A DNA stretch of 64,000 nucleotides. Source: Phycisphaerales bacterium. Lineage in GTDB: Bacteria > Planctomycetota > Phycisphaerae > Phycisphaerales > UBA1924. The stretch spans positions 186,001-250,000 of the forward strand of contig JAJDDN010000007.1 of the NCBI GenBank assembly GCA_029260295.1, read 5' to 3'. Position 1 is the first letter of the stretch. Each line of letters opens with the position of its first letter. The translations under genes and the position numbers were made by a program. Below, piece by piece: positions 16,274 through 25,838 of the stretch. The notes below the pieces were generated by a model. That model did not search any database and had not been told where the DNA came from. It worked only from the letters and a program-made list of their open reading frames with translations.

Positions 16274-17674
16274 TCAGTCCGCGCTACGGACAATCAGCTT
16301 ATGCGGCAATAAAATTGTGACAAATCCCGCAATCGCAAGCACAACCGCGGTCCCCATGAACGCCGCGTCGATCCCCATCCCATCAATCAATCCAGATTGC
16401 ATGGAATCAGGCAGCCGTTCCACGATCCACATCACAAACCCCGGCACATGTGACTTGGAACCCAGCCCGTTCTGCACCACCTCAGCACCCAGCGGCCCCA
16501 AAAACGACAACGACCACGCCCCGCCGAGCATCAGCCCCGACACCAAACTCGTCCGGTGCGGCAATAACCGCTGTGAAAGCGACATACTCACAGGGATCGC
16601 CGCCCCGAACCCGACCCCAGACAACACCGACGCCCCCATCACCATCCATCGTCCGATCTCGGGATCCATCGCCGTCAATCTCGGGATCATCGCGATGCAC
16701 ACCGCTCCAAACATCGGCAGAATCACAAACACGGCCTTCTCAAACCGAGCCGCCAGAATAAACCCGAGCGTGAGCCCCGCCCCGCCCATCCCGACCTGCA
16801 TCGACGCTTGCAGCGTCCCGTTGACCTGCGACGCCTCGATCCCGAGCTGGTCGGTCATCGACTCGGTTCCATTTCGAGCCAGCACATACTGCGAAGCCCA
16901 CTCGGTAAACAGATACATCAGCGCCATGTTGGTTGTAAACCGCAGCACATTGCTCGCATACAACACCCAGACCGCGAACCACCGCCAGAAGCGTTCCCGC
17001 TTGTCCCATCCGTCCTGATGTTCATGGGCCGCGTGATGGCGGTGCCCGGACTTGTGGATCGCCATCGCCAGAACCAACGCCGCGATGAGTCCGATCGGGA
17101 TGAACCAGCGGATCGCAAGGAGCCCGTCCTTGGCATTGGCACCGTTCTCGATCGCCACCGCATCGGGTGTCATCCATTCAACAAACTGAGGCGTGAACAC
17201 ATTGCCCACGACGCCGCCGATCATCCCCGCGAGGAAGAACACCGCGACATACATCGATCGGCGCCCGCTGAGTTGCCCCATCCGCCCCACTGTTGCCGCT
17301 GCGGGCGGATGGAACGCCCCGATCCCCATCGCGCCGATGCTGTACAAAATAGCCAGTTCAGTAAAGTCCCGCGCCATCCCCAGGTTTCCAATACACAACA
17401 CAGCAACGACAAATCCGACTGTCCCGAACGCCCGCGAATCAAACCGATCACTCGCCCACGCGACGATCGGCTGGACAACCCCGGAGCACACCGACCCCAA
17501 CGCAAGCAGGAGTGCCTTCTGTTCAGGGCGGATATCGAGCATCACCGCGAGCATCGGCAAGAGCGCCACCCCGATGAACGAGAACACATCGACGACAAAG
17601 TGCGCGCCGATGGTCACCGCCGCACGCAGCGGGGCCTTTGATACCGATCCGTCGTTGTTCTGACCAGATTCCAT
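16274..17674 (-). CDS. MFS transporter, fosmidomycin-resistance (FSR)-like
   Basis: 466 aa, about twelve membrane helices. The N-terminal motif GAHFVVDVFSFIGVALLP, an A-type loop AWASDRFDSR between helices 2 and 3, and GAMGIGAFHPPAAATVGRMG in the fourth/fifth-helix region resemble the Fsr/fosmidomycin-resistance branch of MFS drug exporters. A His-rich loop (HKSGHRHHAAHEHQ) sits centrally on the cytoplasmic side. It starts 5 bp after the gamma-glutamyltransferase stop, making it the fourth gene of the GCS2-AstE-GGT-MFS set. Export of the compound made by those enzymes is a reasonable inference; the direction is not proven. Confidence 0.83.
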   Translation of the reverse strand: MESGQNNDGSVSKAPLRAAVTIGAHFVVDVFSFIGVALLPMLAVMLDIRPEQKALLLALGSVCSGVVQPIVAWASDRFDSRAFGTVGFVVAVLCIGNLGMARDFTELAILYSIGAMGIGAFHPPAAATVGRMGQLSGRRSMYVAVFFLAGMIGGVVGNVFTPQFVEWMTPDAVAIENGANAKDGLLAIRWFIPIGLIAALVLAMAIHKSGHRHHAAHEHQDGWDKRERFWRWFAVWVLYASNVLRFTTNMALMYLFTEWASQYVLARNGTESMTDQLGIEASQVNGTLQASMQVGMGGAGLTLGFILAARFEKAVFVILPMFGAVCIAMIPRLTAMDPEIGRWMVMGASVLSGVGFGAAIPVSMSLSQRLLPHRTSLVSGLMLGGAWSLSFLGPLGAEVVQNGLGSKSHVPGFVMWIVERLPDSMQSGLIDGMGIDAAFMGTAVVLAIAGFVTILLPHKLIVRSAD

Positions 17675-17679
17675 GGCCC

Positions 17680-19413
17680 TTAGTCTATGCCGCTGGGCCG
17701 CCCGCCCTTGCGAGGATCGCTCGCGGCTTCCCAGCCGTCTTTACTACGCATAATCACCTGCACATTGCCCACCGTCGCGTCCCGCCGGCCGAGTTTCTGC
17801 TCGTATCCACGAAGCGGGTTCCCAAAGACATTGAGTATATATACGCTGTACCCCTCCTCAAACAGCACCTCGTTGGGCATCCACTGGTGGTGCAGCCGAG
17901 GGGCCGCGACCGCCTGGCCCGCGTCCATCCCCGCCATGACATTGAGCAGCACCTGCATCGTCCCCGTGATGATCCGAGGCCCACCAGACGCCCCCGCGAT
18001 CGCCAGAATATTCCCGTCTTGATCAAGCATAATCGTCGGCGACATGCTCGACAATGGCCGCTTGCCAACCTCAGGCATATTCCGGCCCGACTGCACCAAA
18101 CCAAACCCATTGGGCTGGGCGTTTGGATTCGTAAAATCGTCCATCTCGTTGTTGAGAATAAACCCGAACTCTTCGACCCCGACCTTTGAACCAAACTCAA
18201 AGTTGATCGTCTCGGTCAGTGCAACTCCCCCGCCCCACTGGTCGATCACGCTTAGGTGGCTGGTCCCGTCGTCGTCTACAAGCGCATCGTGCGTGCCGTA
18301 GTATTCTGGTTCATGCCCATGGTCATCAATCAACCCCGCCATGCGATCGATGTTCTTCGGATCAAGCATCGCATCCACCGGCACCGGCGCAAACGCCGGG
18401 TCAGCCAGATACCGCGACCGATCCGCAAACGCGTGCTTGAGCGATTCGATCACCAGATGCACCCGATCGTTCTTGACCGACGCGTCATCGAAATCGTACC
18501 CCTTGGCCTCCATGATCGCCAGCGTCTCAAACATCGTCACCCCGCCGCTCGACGGCGGTGGCATCCCGATCAATCGCTTCCCGGCGACCGTCGTCTCGAT
18601 CAGTTCCATCTCCAGAACCTCGTATGACGCGATGTCTTCAATCGTCATCGTCCTACCCTTGTATTCCAGCGCCTTGACCACCGCACGCCCGATCTCCCCG
18701 GTCCACGCATCGAGCCCGTCGCGGGCGATCAGCTCAAGAGCCCTCGCCTGCTCAGGATTCTTGATCCGGTCACCCAACTTCACCCGCCCCCACAAAGCGA
18801 ACTTCTCCCACGGCTGCGACATGTGCGAACTCTGCAGCCCCGGATTCATTTTGTACTTATTAATCAGCCCACCAACCGCCAACATGTAGTGTTCGTCAAC
18901 CACAAACCCATCAACCGCCGCCGCGATCGCCGGAGCGAGCACTGTTTCCCGGTCGAGCGTCCCGTACTTCTCAAGCGTGTAAAGCAACCCCGCCACAGTC
19001 CCTGGAACTGCAACCGACATCCGCCCGTTGGTCATCGACAACCCCGACGCATACACCGACTTGTCATACGGCGAGGTCTCGCGGTAGTTGATCGCGGTAT
19101 GCACTTGCCCATGCGTCGGATCATCAGGCAGATGGATCACCATAAACCCGCCCCCGCCGATCCCGCATGAATACGGCCGAACGACTGAGAGCGTAAATGA
19201 AGCCGCGACCGCTGCATCAACCGCGTTGCCGCCGCGGGCGAGCATCTGCGCCCCCGCCGACGAGGCCACCGCGTGATCCGCTGCGACGGCTCCGCGTGCA
19301 AAGGAATCAAAGAAGACATCTGAATCGCGCACCGGGGCGTTTGCACACCCACCGACAAGACCAACTACACACAGCGACAAGACAACGAACCGGAAGACTT
19401 TGGTTTGAATCAT
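17680..19413 (-). CDS. ggt: Gamma-glutamyltransferase, lipoprotein-anchored
   Basis: 577 aa, normal for this N-terminal-nucleophile hydrolase, which self-cleaves into two subunits and removes or transfers gamma-glutamyl groups from glutathione-like substrates. The large-subunit signatures ARGGNAVDAAVAASFTLSVV and YSCGIGGGGFMVIH are present. The processing/catalytic Thr is in DDDGTSHLSVID (near residue 383). MPPPSSGG and PLSSMSPTIML also fit. The N-terminus has a lipobox (VGLVGGC), so the enzyme is probably tethered to a membrane facing outwards. It lies 20 bp after the AstE-like gene and 5 bp before the MFS gene. Confidence 0.93.
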   Translation of the reverse strand: MIQTKVFRFVVLSLCVVGLVGGCANAPVRDSDVFFDSFARGAVAADHAVASSAGAQMLARGGNAVDAAVAASFTLSVVRPYSCGIGGGGFMVIHLPDDPTHGQVHTAINYRETSPYDKSVYASGLSMTNGRMSVAVPGTVAGLLYTLEKYGTLDRETVLAPAIAAAVDGFVVDEHYMLAVGGLINKYKMNPGLQSSHMSQPWEKFALWGRVKLGDRIKNPEQARALELIARDGLDAWTGEIGRAVVKALEYKGRTMTIEDIASYEVLEMELIETTVAGKRLIGMPPPSSGGVTMFETLAIMEAKGYDFDDASVKNDRVHLVIESLKHAFADRSRYLADPAFAPVPVDAMLDPKNIDRMAGLIDDHGHEPEYYGTHDALVDDDGTSHLSVIDQWGGGVALTETINFEFGSKVGVEEFGFILNNEMDDFTNPNAQPNGFGLVQSGRNMPEVGKRPLSSMSPTIMLDQDGNILAIAGASGGPRIITGTMQVLLNVMAGMDAGQAVAAPRLHHQWMPNEVLFEEGYSVYILNVFGNPLRGYEQKLGRRDATVGNVQVIMRSKDGWEAASDPRKGGRPSGID

Positions 19414-19433
19414 GCCAGAACTATACGGCTGGC

Positions 19434-20828
19434 TCAGTGATCAAGCGTGCGGTCAAGCCGGCGGCGTTGGACGATCCAGAACCGGTGATCCCCAGCATCA
19501 GGCCCCTTGCCGTCCTCGCCCCGGATTGGGCCACGGAACAACGCTCTAAAGAACGCTTTGACGCCATTGGTCACGCGGGCAAACCCGACCCCGCCCTCGC
19601 GACCATCGTGGCGTACAAGCCGGTAGCCAAACAAATGAAACACCTGCCTGCGGAGCACGCACGCCAGATCACCATCAACCAAGAGTGTCGAATGTTCGCC
19701 CTGATACACTCCGGGCATCAACCCAATGAGCTGATGCACCCAGCCCTGCTCGCGCAACCGCGCCGACAGGTTCACCCAACCGGCACTAATCGTTCGCACG
19801 ATAAAGAACCCATCATCGCCGATGCGTTTGTGCGTCTGCATATTGGGCAAAAACACCAGACCGTAAATCGGCGAGTACACTTTCTCCCCGCCCTGCATCG
19901 CCAGCACGGCTCTGTGCGGATGCACTTCTGTGCCCGTCTCAATGCCGTTGCAGATCAAAAAATCTGTGTCAACAATCGGCTCGCGGTGCCGCACATCGTA
20001 CACCACATGCCCGCGATCTCTTGATGCTTGTTTCATGTACCCAAGCGGATCGGCGTCATTTGTATCCAGCCCAACAATCCCCGCAGTGTCAAGGGCAATC
20101 CAGATCCCAGCCTCGAGCACATCAACCGAAGCCGGGTCATCGTGCTGCCCGCCCTCGATCAAATACGACACGCACCCGAGCCGGTTGGTCACCGCATCAA
20201 TCACGAGCCCGTCGGCCTCTTCTTCGATCCCCAGGTACTTCGGGCAGGGCATCGCCATCGCGTGAACGCGTGCCGGGAGTGAATCTTCAAATGCAACCAC
20301 CGGCCGCGAGACCGCGCTGGTCGTGTGCAGATCCAGCACGATCATTTCCTGACCGGCTTCATTGCATGATTCAAGAATCCCTTCGAGAGCCGCGAAGAGT
20401 TCAAACATCTGCCCGTGCTCTACACTGGTCGATGCCGGCTCGTTAAATTTTTCACGCTGGCACATCCGGTTCAGGTCATGATCCACATACCGCATGTCCG
20501 GATCTTCATGATTGAGCGCCGCCATGTTCCCCGCAAGAACAACTAGCCGGCCTGTCATCGAAGCACCACCCGTTTGAGCCAACCGATCCAGCACCCTCTG
20601 CCCCGCGATCAGCCCAGCACGCTCGTTGCCATGAACGCCGCCAAGCACGACAAGCGTGGCCCCAAAAGCACCATTCCCAGCCCGCCCGAGCTCCCGCTCA
20701 AGATAGTGGATTGGCACTTCTTGCACACGATCCGTTTCGATCTCGGGTTTGGCTTCAGTCATCGGCACAACACGCTCCGCAACGGCCCCATCCGCACATA
20801 CTGATATCGGCATATTCACGCCCATCAT
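19434..20828 (-). CDS. Succinylglutamate desuccinylase/aspartoacylase (AstE)-family zinc deacylase
   Basis: 464 aa. The zinc site is seen as GGVHGNERAG (His and Glu) and a downstream LDLHTTSAVSRP, the M14-related AstE/AspA pattern. Family members remove an acyl or aminoacyl group from small amino-acid conjugates. The protein is longer than typical AstE (about 330 aa). Extra sequence includes a basic C-terminal tail (HRFWIVQRRRLDRTLDH). The start ATG overlaps the upstream GCS2-CBS stop by 4 bp, so the two are translationally coupled. The context points to processing of a product made by that ligase. Confidence 0.82.
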   Translation of the reverse strand: MMGVNMPISVCADGAVAERVVPMTEAKPEIETDRVQEVPIHYLERELGRAGNGAFGATLVVLGGVHGNERAGLIAGQRVLDRLAQTGGASMTGRLVVLAGNMAALNHEDPDMRYVDHDLNRMCQREKFNEPASTSVEHGQMFELFAALEGILESCNEAGQEMIVLDLHTTSAVSRPVVAFEDSLPARVHAMAMPCPKYLGIEEEADGLVIDAVTNRLGCVSYLIEGGQHDDPASVDVLEAGIWIALDTAGIVGLDTNDADPLGYMKQASRDRGHVVYDVRHREPIVDTDFLICNGIETGTEVHPHRAVLAMQGGEKVYSPIYGLVFLPNMQTHKRIGDDGFFIVRTISAGWVNLSARLREQGWVHQLIGLMPGVYQGEHSTLLVDGDLACVLRRQVFHLFGYRLVRHDGREGGVGFARVTNGVKAFFRALFRGPIRGEDGKGPDAGDHRFWIVQRRRLDRTLDH

Positions 20829-22756
20829 TCAGTATCATTGCCGCCCCGGAGCTGATCTTCGAGCAACTTGCCCGCGATCCGCATGTAATCGTGCTCGGTC
20901 ACAATCCCAACCAGCTTCCCGTCCTCCTGAACCACAGGCAGACACGATGCCCCGTGTTTCTTCATCAGCTGGATCGCCTCAAGCGTCGGCATCGAGGGGC
21001 TCGCCCAGATCGGATCCTTCTCCATGAGATCCTCGACCGCAATTGAATCACTCTTGCGTTTAATCGGATCCGCCACCAGCCTCAGAAGTGCCCGGTAGCT
21101 CACCAATCCAACCAATCTGTGTTCCTTGTCCTCAACAGGGATATGCCGGATTTTTTCCCAGTCCATGATCGATGCCGCCAGATCAATCAGCTCATCCCGC
21201 CGGACCGTAAAGAGCTCGGTCTGCATGTACTGCCCGACCGTCGAGTAGTGATGCCTCCACTCCCCGCTCTCGCGGATCTCGGCGACATCCCATTCATGAA
21301 CCGGCTTCCCCTCCTGTTGCCGCGTGATCGTCCCGGCTGTCAATGTCGAGAGCCGCTCCGATCGCGTCCCGTGGTCATGAATGTGCTCGACCGATGAAAT
21401 CATCCACCGCGCCCCGTTTCGTCCCGTCTCGGTCCGCTCTGAGATGATGTTCATGTACTTGTCAATATCACCCCCATCAACCCCGGCGTCTTTCAATCCA
21501 TCGATCGCCATCGGGACGAGTTCGCCCAAGATCAGGTCCCGCACCGGGATCACCTTCTCGTCGAGCCAACGCATCTTGAAATCCAGCCCCGACCGCGCCG
21601 AGGCAACAAAATTTGCTTTCGCATCAGCAAACGAGAGCCGATCCGTCAGATCCGGATACACCTTTGGCATCCGCTTCATCAGCCCGAACCAGAATGCCGA
21701 GTTGGCCACCTCATCAGCAATCGTTGGCCCCGCAGGAAGCACCCGGTTCTCGATCCGCAGATGGGGCTTGCCACTAGTAATCCCGTAGCACGGGCGATTC
21801 CAGCGGTACAGTGTCCCGTTATAAGTCTGCAATGCCGAGAGCTTGGGGATCTCCCCGCCCATCGCCATCTCCAGCGAATCCTCAGCGACATCAGCCTTGA
21901 ACATATTCCGGAAGCGGGCGATGTCTGATTTAAACAGTTCAACAACGGATTCTTTGACCCATCCCTCACCGAAACGGACTCGTTTAATAATGTCCCGCTG
22001 GGTCGGGATGTCCTGGCCAGAGGTATCGACGGTCTGTTCAAAGATAGCAATGCGCGTCTCGTGCCAGAGCCGCTTGCCGAAGAGCACCGCGGAATTGGCG
22101 GCTGTCGCGAGCACCGGACCCGTCACCGCCTGTGCTACATTATACGCGATGGCGAAATCTTCCGGATCAACCTGATAATGCAGTTGATACGAAGTATTGA
22201 GCGCTTCGAGCATCACCGAATCGTGCGAAAAATTAATCTCGTCGATCCCTTTGATCCGGATGTCGTAGCGACCGCCTCGGGCTTTGGTGACCCGCTCATC
22301 GAGGGCGTAGTACCGCTGCTTTGGCGTAATATATTCTCTCGACAGATGCTCTTGCTGGAGCGTCGGGACTATCCCGATCAGAATAGGCATCGCGCCGAGT
22401 TTCATCGAAGCGTCCTGAGCAATCGCCATCAGTTCATCGAGCTCTTCGTGGAGATCGGTGAGCACCGGCCCGCCGAACACCTTCGGATCGCAGTTGAACT
22501 CCATGTTGAACTGCCCGATCTCGGTCGTCGCTCGCTCTTCATTGATCAACGCCAAGACCTGAGGCCCAAGCGGAGCCGGATGCATCGCCTCGTCCACAAA
22601 CGCGAGCTCTTGCTCAGCGCCGATCCGGGTGATCCCGGTCTCGAACATGTCATGATCAAGCATGTATTCGAGCGCCCGCAGGTCTGTGAGCACATCATGG
22701 GTCGATGCCCGGTGCTCTTGCCCCCCGCTGGATTGGCTCATTTCCTGTATGCCCAT
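20825..22756 (-). CDS. GCS2-type glutamate-cysteine ligase-like protein fused to two CBS domains
   Basis: About 643 aa from the ATG at 22756 (CGGAG 5 nt upstream; the longer start at 22789 is the alternative). Residues ~15-480 form a carboxylate-amine ligase of the GCS2 family. RIGAEQELAFVDE is the metal/glutamate-binding start, FNMEFNCDPKVFGG and TAANSAVLFGKRLWHETR follow, and KPHLRIENRVLPAGPT is the conserved core. The last ~130 residues contain a pair of CBS motifs (MDWEKIRHIPVEDKEHRLVGLVSYRAL and MKKHGASCLPVVQEDGKLVGIVTEHDYM), which usually bind adenine nucleotides and control activity. GCS2 enzymes join glutamate to an amine using ATP. The partner amine is unknown, and cysteine is only one possibility. 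Confidence 0.88.
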   Translation of the reverse strand: MGIQEMSQSSGGQEHRASTHDVLTDLRALEYMLDHDMFETGITRIGAEQELAFVDEAMHPAPLGPQVLALINEERATTEIGQFNMEFNCDPKVFGGPVLTDLHEELDELMAIAQDASMKLGAMPILIGIVPTLQQEHLSREYITPKQRYYALDERVTKARGGRYDIRIKGIDEINFSHDSVMLEALNTSYQLHYQVDPEDFAIAYNVAQAVTGPVLATAANSAVLFGKRLWHETRIAIFEQTVDTSGQDIPTQRDIIKRVRFGEGWVKESVVELFKSDIARFRNMFKADVAEDSLEMAMGGEIPKLSALQTYNGTLYRWNRPCYGITSGKPHLRIENRVLPAGPTIADEVANSAFWFGLMKRMPKVYPDLTDRLSFADAKANFVASARSGLDFKMRWLDEKVIPVRDLILGELVPMAIDGLKDAGVDGGDIDKYMNIISERTETGRNGARWMISSVEHIHDHGTRSERLSTLTAGTITRQQEGKPVHEWDVAEIRESGEWRHHYSTVGQYMQTELFTVRRDELIDLAASIMDWEKIRHIPVEDKEHRLVGLVSYRALLRLVADPIKRKSDSIAVEDLMEKDPIWASPSMPTLEAIQLMKKHGASCLPVVQEDGKLVGIVTEHDYMRIAGKLLEDQLRGGNDTE

Positions 22757-23118
22757 AACAACTCCGCGATCCGACCCGGCAAAATGCACTCAACATTCCG
22801 CCGGCTCGTCTCCCTATTGGATTGTGACATGTTCAAGCCAAGAACGCAACCATTGATCATCATCTCGTCCCAAATCGCAACCAATTTCCCCACCATGCGT
22901 AGAGTTTCTTGCCTGAGCGGAACACCGATCAACCCAATCGTGGCTCTTGATCCATACAGTTCTCGGACCTTCTGTCCACCCACCCGCTCGATCGCCGGAT
23001 CAGTTCTCGCTGATCGTCAATCGTATCGAATCGCTGTTCTGCCCTTTGCCGATACACACGCAACCTGTTCTCGTTCTTGAAGTTCGATTCAGAGCGACCA
23101 CCCACCTCTGGAGAAGAG
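22757..23118. other. Divergent intergenic region between GCS2-CBS and the M14 peptidase
   Basis: About 360 bp separating two divergent genes. I see no convincing gene, RNA or long inverted repeat. It must contain both promoters, but no clear -35/-10 pair stands out. A minus-strand ORF (22738-22983) runs through it and into the GCS2 gene but has no ribosome site and no recognisable protein features. Confidence 0.4.
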
Positions 23119-25536
23119 ATGCACACCCCCACCCCCCGACTACTCCTTGCCGCTCTCGGCCTGGCAACCACCCTGGCAATGGCTCAGAATGCCAATCAAG
23201 TCAAGCAAGCCAAACCTATCGAACGCATCGATCTCCTCACGCACGCTGCACCAACATCCTACGAGAACCACATGGTTGTCTCGATCCGAATTAACACAGT
23301 TGAGCAGCTCCAAGCCGCCCTCGACCTTGCCGAGTCTTCATGGACCGAGCGACCAGGACTCGGGCAAGTCACCCTCCAGATCACCCGTGACAATCTCGAC
23401 GCACTCACCAAGCTCGGGGTCAACCCGATTGTCCAGATCGCGGACCTCCAGACCCACAACCAACAACAATGGTCAACCCTTGTTGCGCGCGAACAGATCG
23501 ACATCGACAACAGAGCCGGCGCATTCCGTCCCCTTGAAAACTTCCAACGCGGTGCCTCGACCCACGACGAGAACTGGTTCACCGGCTACAAGCAACTCGC
23601 AGACATCTACGCCTACATGGATGTTCAAATCGCGGCCAACCCAGACCTGATCACCAAGGCCGACATCGGCGACACGATCCAAGCCCGCGACATCTTCTCG
23701 TTCACGATTACCGCTCCCGATGAGCCGGGGAATCTGGCCGCCGATCGCCCGGTGATCCTCTGGAACGGCTGCCAGCACGCCCGCGAGTGGGTTTCACCCA
23801 TGACCGTAACCTACATCGCTTCCAAGCTCCTCGACGACGCCGACACAGACCCAGAAGTCGCGGCCCTCCTAAGCTCGGTCCGCTTTGTCATCATCCCGGT
23901 CACGAATCCGGACGGGTACTTGTATTCATGGTCGAGCGAACGCTACTGGCGCAAAAACCGTCGCGACAATGCGGGCTCCTCGTTCTTTGGTGTTGATCTC
24001 AACCGCAACTGGGATTCCGCAGATTTCGGCGGCGCCAGCACATCAACAAGCCCGTCATCAGATGTCTACCACGGCACTGGTCCATTCTCAGAACCCGAAA
24101 CCGCCGCTCTCAGTAATCTGGCGACCGGCTTTGGAACCGACCTTGCCGCCCACATTGACTACCACACCTTCTCCCAGCTTATCCTTTGGCCGCTGGGATA
24201 CGCATCCGGACTCGTCACCCCAGAACCCGACCGCACGATGTTCATCAATCTATCAGGCGATCTCTCGGCGCTGATCCAGTCAGTCTCAGGCGAGTTCTAT
24301 GACCCGATCCAATCTTGGCTGCTCTACCCCGCTGCGGGGACCTGCTCGGACTGGTTCTACGACGACCTCAATGTCCCCAGTTTCACAATCGAACTCCGAC
24401 CATCGAGCGGTGGGTCTGACGGTTTTTCGCCACCGGCAAGCGTGATCCTTCCGACGGCCCAAGAAAACTGGGAAGCCGCCAAGCTCTTTGCTCAGCGGAC
24501 CACCCAAGCGATGACCCTCTCCCATAATCCGATTCTGGTTCTCCAGGCCGACACCCCGACACCGATCTCTATGATTGCTGCACCGGGGATCAGTGAGATT
24601 GATTCGTCTACCGCTGTGCTCCACACACGGATCGGGAACTTTGGTGCATTTTCACAGGTCACGATGGTCGAGTTTGAACCCTCTACATTCGTCGGGCATC
24701 TGCCAGCAACCCCGTGTGATCAGACAGTGGAGTACTACTTCACCGCAGATTCACTCAGCGGCACCTCCATGAGCTTTCCGATCGGTGGCGAATCATCCCC
24801 ACTCAGCGCACTGAGCCAAGAGATTACCATCGCCTATGAAGACGACATGGAACTCAGCACCGGATGGACCGTTGGGCAAGGTTCCGACACCGCGACCACC
24901 GGCCTCTGGGAACGCGCCAATCCACAAGCTACCGGTGCCCAGCCCGAAGACGACCACACCCCCGGAGCCGGCACACTCTGCTGGATCACCGACGGAGCCT
25001 CGGGCGGATCCTTGGGCGCCAACGACATCGACGGCGGGGCCACCACCCTCACCTCTCCAATCCTTGACGCCACCAGCAACGGCAGCGATGCCGAGCTCGT
25101 CTATTGGCGTTGGTACTCCAACAACGCCGGGGCATCACCGAACGAAGACTCCATGCTTGTCCAGATCTCAGATGATGACGGGTCTTCATGGAGCACGCTC
25201 GAAGTCGTAACCGACAATGCGGGGGCCTGGACCGAGCAACGATTCACCATCGCGTCGTTCATCAATCCAACGAATCAAATCCGTGTCCGGTTCATTGCCT
25301 CGGATCTGAACGCCGGCTCAATCGTTGAAGCCGGGGTCGATGACCTCCGGATCGAGTCGGTCGGGTGCTCTGGCAACTCAGCCGACATCAACGGCGATGG
25401 CCAGTTGGATTTCTTTGATATAGCCGCATTCCTGACCCTGTTTTCAGCCCAAGACCCCATCGCAGACTTCACGGGCGACGGGGCCTGGGATTTCTTTGAT
25501 GTAGCCGCTTTTCTGACCGCCTTTAGTGCCGGCTGA
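23119..25536 (+). CDS. Secreted M14 zinc carboxypeptidase with C-terminal dockerin-like repeat
   Basis: 805 aa from the ATG at 23119 (GGAG 5 nt upstream), with a signal peptide ending near AMAQ. The M14 catalytic domain has the zinc motif HAREW (~residue 220), PVTNPDGY, VDLNRNW, the zinc His in IDYHTFSQLILWP (~347), and the catalytic Glu in FTIELRPSS (~424). A Cys-containing beta-sandwich region follows (~460-750). The last ~50 residues hold two calcium-loop repeats (INGDGQLDFFDIAAFLTLF and FTGDGAWDFFDVAAFLTAF), the dockerin-like tail common on exported planctomycete proteins. It releases C-terminal residues from extracellular peptides. It stands alone, followed by a terminator. Confidence 0.93.
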   Translation: MHTPTPRLLLAALGLATTLAMAQNANQVKQAKPIERIDLLTHAAPTSYENHMVVSIRINTVEQLQAALDLAESSWTERPGLGQVTLQITRDNLDALTKLGVNPIVQIADLQTHNQQQWSTLVAREQIDIDNRAGAFRPLENFQRGASTHDENWFTGYKQLADIYAYMDVQIAANPDLITKADIGDTIQARDIFSFTITAPDEPGNLAADRPVILWNGCQHAREWVSPMTVTYIASKLLDDADTDPEVAALLSSVRFVIIPVTNPDGYLYSWSSERYWRKNRRDNAGSSFFGVDLNRNWDSADFGGASTSTSPSSDVYHGTGPFSEPETAALSNLATGFGTDLAAHIDYHTFSQLILWPLGYASGLVTPEPDRTMFINLSGDLSALIQSVSGEFYDPIQSWLLYPAAGTCSDWFYDDLNVPSFTIELRPSSGGSDGFSPPASVILPTAQENWEAAKLFAQRTTQAMTLSHNPILVLQADTPTPISMIAAPGISEIDSSTAVLHTRIGNFGAFSQVTMVEFEPSTFVGHLPATPCDQTVEYYFTADSLSGTSMSFPIGGESSPLSALSQEITIAYEDDMELSTGWTVGQGSDTATTGLWERANPQATGAQPEDDHTPGAGTLCWITDGASGGSLGANDIDGGATTLTSPILDATSNGSDAELVYWRWYSNNAGASPNEDSMLVQISDDDGSSWSTLEVVTDNAGAWTEQRFTIASFINPTNQIRVRFIASDLNAGSIVEAGVDDLRIESVGCSGNSADINGDGQLDFFDIAAFLTLFSAQDPIADFTGDGAWDFFDVAAFLTAFSAG

Positions 25537-25838
25537 TTGATTTGGGCTATACTTCCATAGCCAGACGAAAATACTGGTGTATACTTAAGTAACTCTTTGA
25601 CAACTTGAGCCGCTTCAATCGTGCTCACCACAACCTTGCCCCCCAAAGTCCCCCCGATATGGTCCACCCCCCACCCCGGATCGATCGGGGGGCACCTTTT
25701 TTTAGACTCGTTACGCACTGGCCATTTCCCCCCGTTTTAAGAACAAGCCTCCAATTTCCGCACACACAATAATGCACAAGACTACCCTTGAGACTTGTTC
25801 TCAGCTACTTATTTTATACACTTCAGACGGAGCCTCCT
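25537..25838. other. Intergenic region between M14 peptidase and heme oxygenase genes
   Basis: About 300 bp, same-strand gap. It contains C-rich tracts, a probable terminator (25674-25703) and, further on, the promoter region of the heme oxygenase-like gene. TATACTT-like stretches occur near 25550 and 25580. No gene is visible. Confidence 0.4.
25674..25703 (+). terminator. Probable terminator after the M14 peptidase gene
   Basis: Short GC stem CCCCG / CGGGG around GATCGAT, followed 6 nt later by seven Ts. The stem is short and the T-run slightly offset, so this is a moderate call. Confidence 0.5.

Noticed and set aside
16107-17018. 303-aa plus-strand ORF antisense to the MFS gene
   Set aside because: Composition (Pro, Thr, Ser, Ile) and lack of any motif or ribosome site fit a shadow of the strong minus-strand MFS gene, which has clear family features.
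22738-22983. 81-aa minus-strand ORF upstream of and into the GCS2 gene
   Set aside because: GTG start without a ribosome site, overlaps the GCS2 N-terminus in another frame, and no recognisable features.
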